Assembly (NCBI GenBank): GCA_017860335.1
Contig: JAFNAU010000092.1
Span: 1 to 7,326, forward strand
DNA: 7,326 nucleotides
Direction: 5' to 3'
From: Bacteroidota bacterium
Lineage (GTDB): Bacteria; Bacteroidota; Bacteroidia; Bacteroidales; Paludibacteraceae
Both the position numbers and the translations under genes were made by a program. Numbering within the stretch: position 1 is the first letter of the stretch; each line of letters starts with the position of its first letter. This document shows positions 1-5,761 of the stretch, one piece after another. The notes below the pieces were generated by a model. That model did not search any database, was not told where the DNA came from, and was given only the letters and a program-made list of their open reading frames with translations.

Positions 1-198
1 ATCTTCGGCACAATCACCTCCGCAAAAAAACACGGACCAGTAAGAAGCCAGCAAATCATACCAACTGTACCGGCTTTGTTTAGGTAATTGCGGTAACTCC
101 TTATTAACAAGATCTCTTATTTGAAGCCTTTCAAATTCATTCAACACAAAATTTAGTCCTCCGAATGGAGATATACCGGAACTTTTTACTACTTTCAT
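1..198 (-). CDS. IS1380-family transposase, N-terminal part (runs off the left edge)
   Basis: Reading the minus strand from the ATG at 198 gives 66 codons with no stop before the window edge. The protein begins MKVVKSSGISPFGGLNFVL and continues through LPKQSRYSWYDLLASYWSVF to FFCGGDCAED. I recognise the run 'SGISPFGGLNFVLNEF ... LP.QS.YSW.DLL.S.WS.FFCGGDC.ED' as the N-terminus of Bacteroidetes IS1380-family DDE transposases (Transposase DDE group 1). The family is usually about 420-450 residues, so roughly 15% is visible and the DDE catalytic residues are not. The gene is transcribed leftward, away from the gene at 448. A candidate promoter and a terminal inverted repeat lie just upstream, which fits an IS end. 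Whether the whole gene is intact cannot be seen. Family assignment is from memory of the motif. Confidence 0.87.
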   Translation of the reverse strand, partial: MKVVKSSGISPFGGLNFVLNEFERLQIRDLVNKELPQLPKQSRYSWYDLLASYWSVFFCGGDCAED

Positions 199-217
199 CT
201 GCGTATTTTTGTTTGCA

Positions 218-247
218 CTAATTTAAGTACTTTTACGCATCCTGCAA
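218..247 (-). promoter_or_regulatory. Candidate Bacteroidetes-type promoter for the transposase
   Basis: On the minus strand there is TTG (247-245), a 19-nt spacer, then TAAATTAG (225-218), which matches the -7 consensus TAnnTTTG at five of six fixed positions. The spacing suits Bacteroidetes primary-sigma promoters. Transcription would start about 5-8 nt downstream, leaving a leader of only 10-15 nt before the ATG at 198. This is a motif match only. Confidence 0.45.
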
Positions 248-288
248 TGCACTTACTGATAAAGTTTTACGGATTCTATTACTACACA

Positions 289-303
289 CTTGCGGATTTT
301 AGG
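289..303. repeat. Likely terminal inverted repeat of the IS1380-family element
   Basis: The plus strand reads CTTGCGGATTTTAGG, that is CCTAAAATCCGCAAG read into the element. Its inner end resembles the ISEcp1 right repeat as I remember it (GTGGAATTTAGG against GCGGATTTTAGG). The partner repeat is outside the window, so pairing cannot be confirmed. The next five bases, TTTTA (304-308), are the predicted target-site duplication; ISEcp1-type elements make 5-bp A/T-rich duplications. Confidence 0.6.
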
Positions 304-409
304 TTTTATCGCGTGGGAACGATGACTAAACACAATCTTGTTTTACAGCATGAAAGTATTCGTCCGATAGCAACGTATACAGGAAAAGCTTATCACATAT
401 TTTGGTGTT
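304..409 (+). repeat. Structured repeat, copy 1 (left end removed by the IS)
   Basis: These 106 bases match 1987-2092 at 100 of 106 positions with no gap. The differences are at 367, 390, 393, 395, 400 and 407, so 304-389 forms a core with one difference in 86 bp and the right fringe decays. The copy begins in mid-hairpin (TTTTATCGCGTGGGA): the left arm present in copy 2 is absent here and IS sequence takes its place. The start codon of the next gene is 38 nt beyond the repeat, as it is about 32 nt beyond copy 2. I found no good -33/-7 promoter pair inside it. Confidence 0.9.
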
Positions 410-447
410 GAGGCAAGCAATACACCAGAGTTAAACATATAGTACAT

Positions 448-1914
448 ATGAAAGCAATATTATTAATTATCAATTTACTTTTAACAGGTATAATTAGCTT
501 AAATGCTCAAAACTATCAAACTATTATGTCTGATAGGATAGCTTTATTCAATAATCAGAATGGGCATATTAAATGTATTCGAATTGATTCTGTCGAAAAT
601 CAGACTGATTCTGTTTTCTATCCATTTTCTAATATTCAACAAAAAGAATATGATTGTTTTTTGCCATATAGCTATTCATGGATTGGTAGAAAAGTGATTA
701 TTCAGAGCAATGGTTATAATTTATTCTTAAATAAATTGAATGATACTATTAAGGTAAAAACCAATGCAGTATTGAACGAAAACTGGATAGCATATAAATA
801 TAAGGATTCAAGTATAGTTATGGCAAAAGTAACGGGTTTGGATACGCTTCAATTCCTGGGTCAAACCGACTCTGTTAAAACTGTTAGATTTCAGGTCTAT
901 GACCCAAAAATGAATCCAGTTATTGATAAATTGAATGATATGTCAATTGTATTAAGTAAAAACTACGGCTTTGTTAAAGTGATTAATTTTAGTCTGTTCC
1001 CCAATTGTGAGCCAGACTACTTTTCAGGGCAATTAGAAACTTATAATTTGATTGGCCTTTCAAAACCAAAAAATGGAATACAAAATCTTACCTGGCTTGA
1101 TGTTTATGATTTTCAAATTGGAGATGAGTTACATATTTTATACGAATCAAGCGATTGGGTTCCTAATGCTGGCAATTCTACAACAAGAAAAACAAAACTT
1201 AAATATATGGAAAAAAAGATATTTCAGGATTCAATAGTTTATCGGGTTGATAGAGAAACAAGCACTTTACGAAATGTAAAATGGGATAGTACATCTTATT
1301 CTATGGTTCATGATACAATTACTGAGACTTACGTAGCTGATAGTTCCTTTGACAAATTACCAGGCGAACCTGTAGTTTCGGAATACGAGGCTTATTCATA
1401 TATAATGACTTATAAGGATCACTTATCGAAAACAAAACCATCTGTATATAATGTAATTTGGCATTCGAGAGATTCTTGTTGGAGTATACCAGTTGCCGAT
1501 GGTTGCTTTCCTGAATTTACTTATATTAAAGGGTTAGGAGGGCCGTATTACAGTTGTAGTAATGCGTTCAGTTTTGGTGGGGAAGATAATAAACTTGTAT
1601 ATTATAAAAAAGGTTCAAGTACCTGGGGAACACCTCTTGTAATAACAGATGTTAAAAATATCAAATTAGATGAGTTTATAACTGTATATCCGAACCCTGC
1701 GTCAGACTTCATTTTTGTTAGATCTAAATTATTGTCACCTTTAGATTTTGAATTATGTGATATTCATGGTAGAGTAATAATAAAAAATAAACCTGTATTG
1801 TATGAAAGTAATATAGATGTTAATAGTATTGATAATGGAGTTTATATCTATAGATTAAAATTAAAGAATGAAATTATAAAAACGGGGAAAATAATAAAAA
1901 ATGCCAGCCGCTAA
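448..1914 (+). CDS. Secreted protein of unknown function with type IX sorting domain
   Basis: The 488-residue product starts with a Sec signal peptide (MKAILLIINLLLTGIISLNA, cleavage probably after residue 20). It ends with a T9SS type A (Por) sorting domain at about 407-488, marked by VYPNPASDF near 413-421, a DIHGR turn at 438-442 and NGVYIYRL at 463-470, followed by a Lys-rich tail. The protein should therefore cross the outer membrane by type IX secretion and be released or surface-anchored after tail cleavage. I do not recognise the 380-residue region between. It has a repetitive beta-like hydrophobic pattern, a Cys-containing stretch at 344-370 (C344, C353, C370) and a GLGGPYYSC motif near 362-370. 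No protease, glycosidase or repeat motif is evident. The gene is visibly more A/T-rich than the minus-strand block and lies between repeat copies 1 and 2, so horizontal or cassette-like acquisition is plausible. The start is the only Met preceding a complete signal peptide. Confidence 0.85.
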   Translation: MKAILLIINLLLTGIISLNAQNYQTIMSDRIALFNNQNGHIKCIRIDSVENQTDSVFYPFSNIQQKEYDCFLPYSYSWIGRKVIIQSNGYNLFLNKLNDTIKVKTNAVLNENWIAYKYKDSSIVMAKVTGLDTLQFLGQTDSVKTVRFQVYDPKMNPVIDKLNDMSIVLSKNYGFVKVINFSLFPNCEPDYFSGQLETYNLIGLSKPKNGIQNLTWLDVYDFQIGDELHILYESSDWVPNAGNSTTRKTKLKYMEKKIFQDSIVYRVDRETSTLRNVKWDSTSYSMVHDTITETYVADSSFDKLPGEPVVSEYEAYSYIMTYKDHLSKTKPSVYNVIWHSRDSCWSIPVADGCFPEFTYIKGLGGPYYSCSNAFSFGGEDNKLVYYKKGSSTWGTPLVITDVKNIKLDEFITVYPNPASDFIFVRSKLLSPLDFELCDIHGRVIIKNKPVLYESNIDVNSIDNGVYIYRLKLKNEIIKTGKIIKNASR

Positions 1915-1927
1915 TCCCACTGCTGTC

Positions 1928-1944
1928 GCAGATTTGTGATCCGT
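1928..1944 (+). other. Degenerate small hairpin upstream of repeat copy 2
   Basis: GCAGAT (1928-1933) can pair with ATCCGT (1939-1944) around the loop TTGTG, with one mismatch and one G-T wobble. It follows GCTGTC, so it has the same geometry as the stronger hairpin at 1978-2001: a GCT-containing head and a stem around an A/T-rich loop, with a different stem sequence. It may be another, decayed unit of the same repeat type. It is weak on its own. The rest of 1915-1967 shows no gene. Confidence 0.3.
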
Positions 1945-1967
1945 ACCAATACAGATGCCATAAAAAA

Positions 1968-2092
1968 TCTCCTTGCTCCCGCGCGATTTTATCGCGTGGG
2001 AACGATGACTAAACACAATCTTGTTTTACAGCATGAAAGTATTCGTCCGGTAGCAACGTATACAGGAAAAGCGTAACGCATACTTTGGTATT
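1968..2092 (+). repeat. Structured repeat, copy 2 (full length)
   Basis: This is the only copy in which the whole left hairpin is seen together with the right half shared with copy 1. It opens with TCTCCTTGCT, then a strong stem: TCCCGCGCGAT pairs with ATCGCGTGGGA (about 1977-2001) around a T loop, with one G-T wobble. Bases 1987-2092 match copy 1 at 94%. Against copy 3, the left 39 bases (1968-2006 and 2722-2760) match at 34 positions, and 16 bases at the right (2041-2056 and 2794-2809) match at 14. The distance between these ends is nearly the same in both (73 and 72 bp), while the middle differs. This indicates one element family with conserved ends. The element ends proper at about 2061; the rest is flanking sequence shared with copy 1. 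Confidence 0.85.
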
Positions 2093-2124
2093 ATGGCTAA
2101 TTATAAAAAACAAAAAACTAACTT

Positions 2125-2706
2125 ATGAATAACAAATCAAGACATTTTGAATTTCTTAGACTTATCATTATCTTGACGTTACTTGCTTCCTGTTCCAAAG
2201 GACAGACTAAAACAGAAAACAAAGACTTAAGCAAGACAGAAGAAACAAAACAAACAGAACCTAAGTTTGATATTGAGTTTCCAAAAACAGAATATAAAGT
2301 TGAAATAACCGAAACGACAGACCCTGGACTTGGAGTTTCAATCACAAATATGATTTTACAAGGAAAAGACAAGAACGGACCATTTATGTACTTTGTTGCA
2401 TATAATGCAGTTCCGAACAATCTGAAAGAGATAATTAAAACTGACCCGAACTCTCTCAATATAGCATTCCAAGCAATGCTGACAAGTTCTGCGACCAAGT
2501 TAGGTGGAACTAATTTTATATTCTCTGAAATAAAATACAAGAATTACAACGGAATGGAATCAATTTGTAAGGTTTTCGACGGAGAAGGAATTATTAAAAG
2601 TAGAGTTTATATGGTTGACGGAAATATCATTATGACTAGTGCCGGAGGAAAGAATATCGACATCGAAGTTGTAAACAAATTTCTCAATTCATTTAGAATT
2701 AAATAA
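2125..2706 (+). CDS. Small lipoprotein of unknown function, possibly PsbP/DcrB-like
   Basis: The 193-residue protein has a type II signal peptide. A basic N-terminus (residues 1-12) and a hydrophobic core LIIILTLL are followed by the lipobox LASC, with Cys23 as the lipidated residue. A charged, Thr/Lys/Glu-rich linker runs to about residue 47. The remaining ~145 residues form one small alpha/beta-looking domain ending in VVNKFLNSFRIK. That ending (a strand, then 'a..FlnSFk') is common in PsbP/DcrB-like periplasmic domains, so such a fold is my guess, not a demonstrated match. The protein is probably anchored in the inner or outer membrane facing the periplasm. The gene lies between repeat copies 2 and 3, is convergent with thrC, and is unrelated in sequence to its upstream neighbour although both are exported. 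Met at 2125 is the first start that gives the signal peptide. Confidence 0.8.
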   Translation: MNNKSRHFEFLRLIIILTLLASCSKGQTKTENKDLSKTEETKQTEPKFDIEFPKTEYKVEITETTDPGLGVSITNMILQGKDKNGPFMYFVAYNAVPNNLKEIIKTDPNSLNIAFQAMLTSSATKLGGTNFIFSEIKYKNYNGMESICKVFDGEGIIKSRVYMVDGNIIMTSAGGKNIDIEVVNKFLNSFRIK

Positions 2707-2721
2707 CTGGCTATAACCTCC

Positions 2722-2814
2722 TCTCCTTGCTCCCGCGCCCTTTTATCACCCGGGAACGATTCCATAAAAAATCTCCTTACTGCAACACGATGAATTCGTG
2801 CAGTAGCAAGGAGA
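2722..2814 (+). repeat. Structured repeat, copy 3, with perfect 10-bp terminal inverted repeats
   Basis: TCTCCTTGCT at 2722-2731 is the exact inverse of AGCAAGGAGA at 2805-2814, giving a 93-bp unit. Inside are two hairpin modules that both begin TCTCCTTRCT. The first (2722-2760) is homologous to the copy 2 hairpin, but its stem has decayed to about TCCCG pairing with CGGGA. The second (2772-2814) is a long imperfect stem: TCTCCTT with AAGGAGA, ACTG with CAGT, CACGA with TCGTG, and loop TGAAT. The segment CCATAAAAAATCTCCTT at 2762-2778 is identical to 1958-1974, just ahead of copy 2. The overall form recalls MITEs or REP doublets; no matching transposase is in the window. Confidence 0.8.
2766..2814 (-). 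terminator. Probable intrinsic terminator of thrC, made from repeat copy 3
   Basis: On the minus strand, 60 nt after the thrC stop, the transcript meets a stem of 7 + 4 + 5 base pairs (2814 to 2772) with short one-sided bulges and a 5-nt loop. Six T follow at once (2771-2766). This is the layout of a Rho-independent terminator. The thrC stop at 2874 has no better terminator. In the plus direction the same hairpin is followed only by CGTTATTTT, so it would be weaker for the lipoprotein gene. Confidence 0.6.
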
Positions 2815-2873
2815 CGTTATTTTATCTCAGTTTTATATCGGGCACACATTAATTATGAATGCAAAAAGAGTTC

Positions 2874-4199
2874 TTAGTTTTGTAAGTCCATCAAATACCT
2901 TTTGAATGCATCAAATTCCTTGTTCATAGCAATGCTTTTCTTTGTTCCTTTCATAAATTCCAGCAGTTTAGCGGGAATGATGACAGGTTCGCCGATAATG
3001 CCCTCTACTGTTTCGGCAAACTTTGCCGGATGAGCAGTTTCCAGGAAAATACCATTCTCATTTTCTTCAAGTCTGTCTTTCAGTGCCTGGTAAGCGCAGA
3101 CTCCGTGCGGATCAAGCAGATAACCGGTTTCGGTATAACAGTTCTTCAATGTTTTACAAATCTGATTATCGGAATAACTGATACCGCTTATATCCTTGCA
3201 GATAGCCTCGTGCGAGTGTCCGTACAGGTCAAGGATGCGTGCGAAATTACTTGGATCACCCACGTCCATAGCATTTGCAATGGTTGCAACAGAGGCTTTC
3301 GGATTATAAACTCCGGTTTTCAGGTATTGCAGGAAAATATCATTTCGGTTGTTGGCTGCGATGAAGCGCTTAACAGGCAGTCCCATTCTTTTGGCAATAA
3401 GCCCGGCTGTCAGGTTTCCAAAATTACCACTCGGGACACAAATAACAGCTTCCAGCTCTTCGGCTGTTAATTTCGGGTGCATGGAACGTAACTGTGACCA
3501 GGCGTAGAAATAATAAAAAGCCTGTGGCAGGAAGCGCGCTACATTGATCGAATTAGCGGATGTCAGTCGCATTTTCGTGTTGAGTTCCTCATCCAGAAAC
3601 GCGGTTTTCACCAGCCGCTGACAATCGTCAAAAGTTCCGTCCACCTCAAGTGCGGTGATATTTTTGCCCAGCGTGGTAAACTGACTTTCCTGAATTTTGC
3701 TGACTTTATCTTTCGGATAAAGCACAAACACGCGGATACCATCCACACCCAGGAAACCATTAGCTACTGCGCTTCCGGTGTCGCCCGAAGTGGCTACCAG
3801 CACATTCACTGGTTCTGTTTTTTTCTGCTTTCCGATAAAATAGGCCAACACGCGTGACATAAACCGGGCTCCAACATCTTTAAATGCCAGTGTGGGGCCA
3901 TGAAAAAGTTCAAGGCTGTAGATATTTTTCTCCACCTCCACCAGCGGAATGTCAAAATTCAGGGTATCGTAAACAATTTCTTTCAGGGATGCCGGTTCAA
4001 TATCTTCACCGAAAAAAGCTTCTGCCACTTTGTATGCAATTTCCTGAAAACTCATCGTTTGTATGGTATCGAAGAAGTCCTGAGGTAATACATTGATATT
4101 CTCAGGCATAAACAGACCCTTGTCATCTGCCAATCCCTTAATCACTGCTGTTTCCAGCGATACTTCGGGAGTGTTTTTATTTGTACTGTAATATTTCAT
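2874..4199 (-). CDS. thrC: Threonine synthase
   Basis: This PLP enzyme makes L-threonine and phosphate from O-phospho-L-homoserine in the cytoplasm, the last step of threonine synthesis. The 441 residues include the Thr_synth_N domain at about 1-80 (STNKNTPEVSLETAVIKGLA, then GLFMPE). The PLP Schiff-base lysine is K107 in GPTLAFKDVG. ATSGDTGSA lies at 136-144, the substrate-loop motif SANSINVARFLPQ at 214-226 and the phosphate-cradling PSGNFGNL at 256-263. DPHGVCAY at 363-370 and ETAHPAKF at 387-394 complete the family pattern. Length and order match the E. coli-type class. Nothing appears truncated. The gene is the last of the minus-strand block, 97 nt after the PGM-like gene, and is probably co-transcribed with it. 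Met at 4199 is the natural start because MKYYST begins the conserved domain. Confidence 0.97.
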   Translation of the reverse strand: MKYYSTNKNTPEVSLETAVIKGLADDKGLFMPENINVLPQDFFDTIQTMSFQEIAYKVAEAFFGEDIEPASLKEIVYDTLNFDIPLVEVEKNIYSLELFHGPTLAFKDVGARFMSRVLAYFIGKQKKTEPVNVLVATSGDTGSAVANGFLGVDGIRVFVLYPKDKVSKIQESQFTTLGKNITALEVDGTFDDCQRLVKTAFLDEELNTKMRLTSANSINVARFLPQAFYYFYAWSQLRSMHPKLTAEELEAVICVPSGNFGNLTAGLIAKRMGLPVKRFIAANNRNDIFLQYLKTGVYNPKASVATIANAMDVGDPSNFARILDLYGHSHEAICKDISGISYSDNQICKTLKNCYTETGYLLDPHGVCAYQALKDRLEENENGIFLETAHPAKFAETVEGIIGEPVIIPAKLLEFMKGTKKSIAMNKEFDAFKRYLMDLQN

Positions 4200-4239
4200 G
4201 CAGGTTTTTATTCAAATAGTGAATATTGTAATTTTAAGT

Positions 4240-4255
4240 TGTGCATTTCTGCACA
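4240..4255 (-). other. Small GAAA-tetraloop hairpin between the PGM-like gene and thrC
   Basis: In the 97-nt spacer the minus strand carries TGTGCA-GAAA-TGCACA, a perfect 6-bp stem closed by a GNRA-type loop. The bases after it (ACTTAAAATT) do not form a clear T tract in the thrC direction, so it is more likely an mRNA-stabilising or processing hairpin than a full terminator. On the plus strand it is followed by GATTTTTG, but no plus-strand gene precedes it. Confidence 0.4.
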
Positions 4256-4296
4256 GATTTTTGAAATTGAGTATTGACGTTTGTTGTCGCAACTTA

Positions 4297-5523
4297 TCAG
4301 TCTGTGCTGCCGGGCTGATTTCTGAACACTTCGTTAATGAATTCATTTCCTTTTAACAACCCGAAACTTCCTGACTGGCATGTGAACTCGTCGTAACACA
4401 TTACCTGATCGGGAATATTTCCGGTATGGTAAATGACGAAAGGCACCGGTGTATTGGTATGAGTACGTATGGCGCAAGGAGTAGGGTGGTCGGGGAGAAG
4501 TGCGATGGTAACCGGCTCGTTCCACGTAAGTAATTCTTCCATAATCGGTTTTACGATACGGCTGTCGAGGTATTCAATGGTTTTGGTTTTCAAATCCACA
4601 TCGCCCTCATGTCCGGCTTCGTCGCTGGCTTCGATGTGCAGATACACAAAGTCATCGGTTTTCAGAGCATCAATGGCTGCCTGCGCTTTTCCTTCGTAAT
4701 TGGTCGTGTAAAGTCCGGTTGCTCCTTCGACATAAATACTCTTCAGACCGGCATATATTCCGATTCCCTTGATTAAATCGACAGCCGAAATGACAGAGCC
4801 GCTATTAACGGGATAAATCTCAGTCATTTTCTTCATCTGAGGTTTGTAGCCAGGCGACCATACCCAGATGCTGTTGGCTTTGTCTTTTCCCAGTTCAGCC
4901 CGTTTCAGATTTATCGGATGATTTTCGAGTATCTGTTGAGACTTTATGGTTAGTTCGTTCAGATAATCGGCTGTTTCTTTTGCTTTAGAAGCTAAGGGTT
5001 GTATCATTACATCCCTGAATTCTGTGCCCGGAACATCATGTGGTGGTGTGCAACTGATATTTTTATTTCCGTTTTTAAGTTTCAGCAGGTGGCGATAGGA
5101 AACACCTGTGTGGAAACTTACCCGGTCATCGCCTAATTTTTCCTGAAGAAACCGGATTAATACGTCAGCCTCTTCGGTGCTGATGTGACCGGCCGAATGA
5201 TTTTTGATTTTTCCGTCCTTAATGCAAATCAGGTTGCATCGCATAGCCATCTCATTTTCACCGATTTCAACACCAATACTGGCAGCTTCAAGCGTACCCC
5301 GCCCTTCGAAACATTCATTCAGATCATAACCCAGAACCGAAAGATTGGCAATTTCACTGCCGGGTGCAAAACCTTGCGGAATAGTATCAAGCATTCCGCA
5401 GCGTCCCATGGAAGCCAACTTATCGATATACGGTTTTTTGGCAAACTGCAACGGTGTTTGATTTCCGATAGATGAAACCGGTTCATCGGCCATACCATCA
5501 CCAAGGATAATAATATATTTCAT
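4297..5523 (-). CDS. ApgM-type phosphoglycerate mutase family enzyme; possible homoserine kinase
   Basis: The 408-residue protein belongs to the archaeal-type cofactor-independent phosphoglycerate mutase family (alkaline phosphatase superfamily, two metal ions). Visible motifs: metal ligand D9 in LGDGMAD; the nucleophile loop APGSEIANLSVLGYD at 53-67 with Ser56; GRGTLEAASIG at 74-84; EASDEAGHEGD at 298-308 with D301 and H305; LPDHPTPC at 343-350 with D345 and H346; and RTHT at 353-356 with H355. All expected metal ligands are present, so it should be active. The family reaction is 3-phosphoglycerate to 2-phosphoglycerate. However, the gene is directly upstream of thrC on the same strand. In Bacteroidales, PGM-like genes in threonine loci have been annotated by comparative genomics as homoserine kinase analogues that make the ThrC substrate. 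I consider that role at least as likely. No classical GHMP-type thrB is visible here. The start ATG at 5523 gives the canonical MKYIIILGDGM. Confidence 0.88.
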   Translation of the reverse strand: MKYIIILGDGMADEPVSSIGNQTPLQFAKKPYIDKLASMGRCGMLDTIPQGFAPGSEIANLSVLGYDLNECFEGRGTLEAASIGVEIGENEMAMRCNLICIKDGKIKNHSAGHISTEEADVLIRFLQEKLGDDRVSFHTGVSYRHLLKLKNGNKNISCTPPHDVPGTEFRDVMIQPLASKAKETADYLNELTIKSQQILENHPINLKRAELGKDKANSIWVWSPGYKPQMKKMTEIYPVNSGSVISAVDLIKGIGIYAGLKSIYVEGATGLYTTNYEGKAQAAIDALKTDDFVYLHIEASDEAGHEGDVDLKTKTIEYLDSRIVKPIMEELLTWNEPVTIALLPDHPTPCAIRTHTNTPVPFVIYHTGNIPDQVMCYDEFTCQSGSFGLLKGNEFINEVFRNQPGSTD

Positions 5524-5761
5524 ATGTAAATAATTATTTTTTTATGGTCACATGTAACTCGCATTCGATTTTAACTCGAAAGAGTTTTTTTTAATTGTCT
5601 CGTTGATTTTCAATTCATCTGAATTGATGAACGACTGCGTTCATGCTCGTTTTATACTCGCTTTGAAAATATATCTGAAGGAAAACTTCAGATAGTAAGA
5701 TAATTAAGTCGAAAGTGAGCCAAAACCGGAACGATACCAGCTCCCGGAACGTTCAGCCAGG
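5524..5761 (-). promoter_or_regulatory. Hairpin-rich intergenic leader upstream of the PGM-like gene
   Basis: This 238-bp gap holds four perfect small inverted repeats: 5573-5586 (AACTC, GAAA loop, GAGTT), 5610-5627 (7-bp stem, ATCT loop), 5627-5644 (7-bp stem, ACTG loop) and 5672-5694 (9-bp stem). The last is probably the terminator of the gene before; the other three would lie in the leader of the PGM-thrC transcript. The first is followed by eight T on the plus strand only. A 14-codon minus-strand reading frame (5564-5520, ending KKIIIYI) stops at an ATGA overlap with the gene start. CCGGAACG also occurs twice (5726-5733, 5744-5751). I could not find a convincing -33/-7 promoter pair. Confidence 0.35.
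5665..5694 (-). terminator. Probable terminator of the DHH phosphoesterase gene
   Basis: Minus-strand TATCTGAAG (5694-5686) pairs perfectly with CTTCAGATA (5680-5672) around the loop TTTTC. It is followed by TATTTTC, a modest T run. It lies 68 nt past the stop at 5762, before the PGM-like gene, so it would separate the two transcripts or attenuate read-through. Confidence 0.5.

Larger units (their letters stand above)
1..303 (-). mobile_element. IS1380-family insertion sequence, transposase-start end
   Basis: This segment holds the start of an IS1380-type transposase, about 90 bp of upstream sequence and an apparent terminal repeat ending at 303. The right boundary is placed at 303 for two independent reasons. 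First, the IS read inward begins CCTAAAATCCGC, the CCT.. start expected of this family (I recall ISEcp1 ends as CCTAGATTCTACGT and ACGTGGAATTTAGG). Second, the repeat copy at 304 loses homology with its sibling at 1987 exactly at this point. The other IS end lies beyond the left edge. Confidence 0.75.

Noticed and set aside
2093..2128. Short frame MANYKKQKTNL whose stop overlaps the lipoprotein start (ATGA)
   Set aside because: Eleven residues in A-rich DNA with no conserved counterpart before the other repeat-linked gene; probably chance.
2118..2540. 140-codon minus-strand frame opposite the lipoprotein gene
   Set aside because: The plus-strand frame has a full lipoprotein signal and a domain-like sequence; the antisense frame has neither.
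304..2814. CRISPR array
   Set aside because: There are only three repeats, about 100 bp long, separated by whole genes; no regular spacers and no cas genes.
1915..2820. Integron attC sites as the explanation for the repeat-bounded genes
   Set aside because: The layout suggests gene cassettes, but I could not find paired RYYYAAC and GTTRRRY core sites at the repeat ends, and no integron integrase is in the window.
3030..3470. Long plus-strand frame opposite thrC (146 codons)
   Set aside because: It is a shadow of threonine synthase, whose conserved motifs span the region on the minus strand; the plus-strand product has no recognisable domain.
5573..5594. Textbook-looking terminator (AACTC, GAAA, GAGTT and eight T) on the plus strand
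   Set aside because: No plus-strand gene ends upstream of it. On the minus strand the T run becomes an A run before the stem, so it cannot terminate the minus-strand genes.
5726..5751. Possible remnant of the structured repeat (CCGGAACGAT and CTCCCGGAACG)
   Set aside because: It shares only 7-9 bp pieces with the repeat family and lacks the TCTCCTTGCT head and any stem; too short to claim homology.
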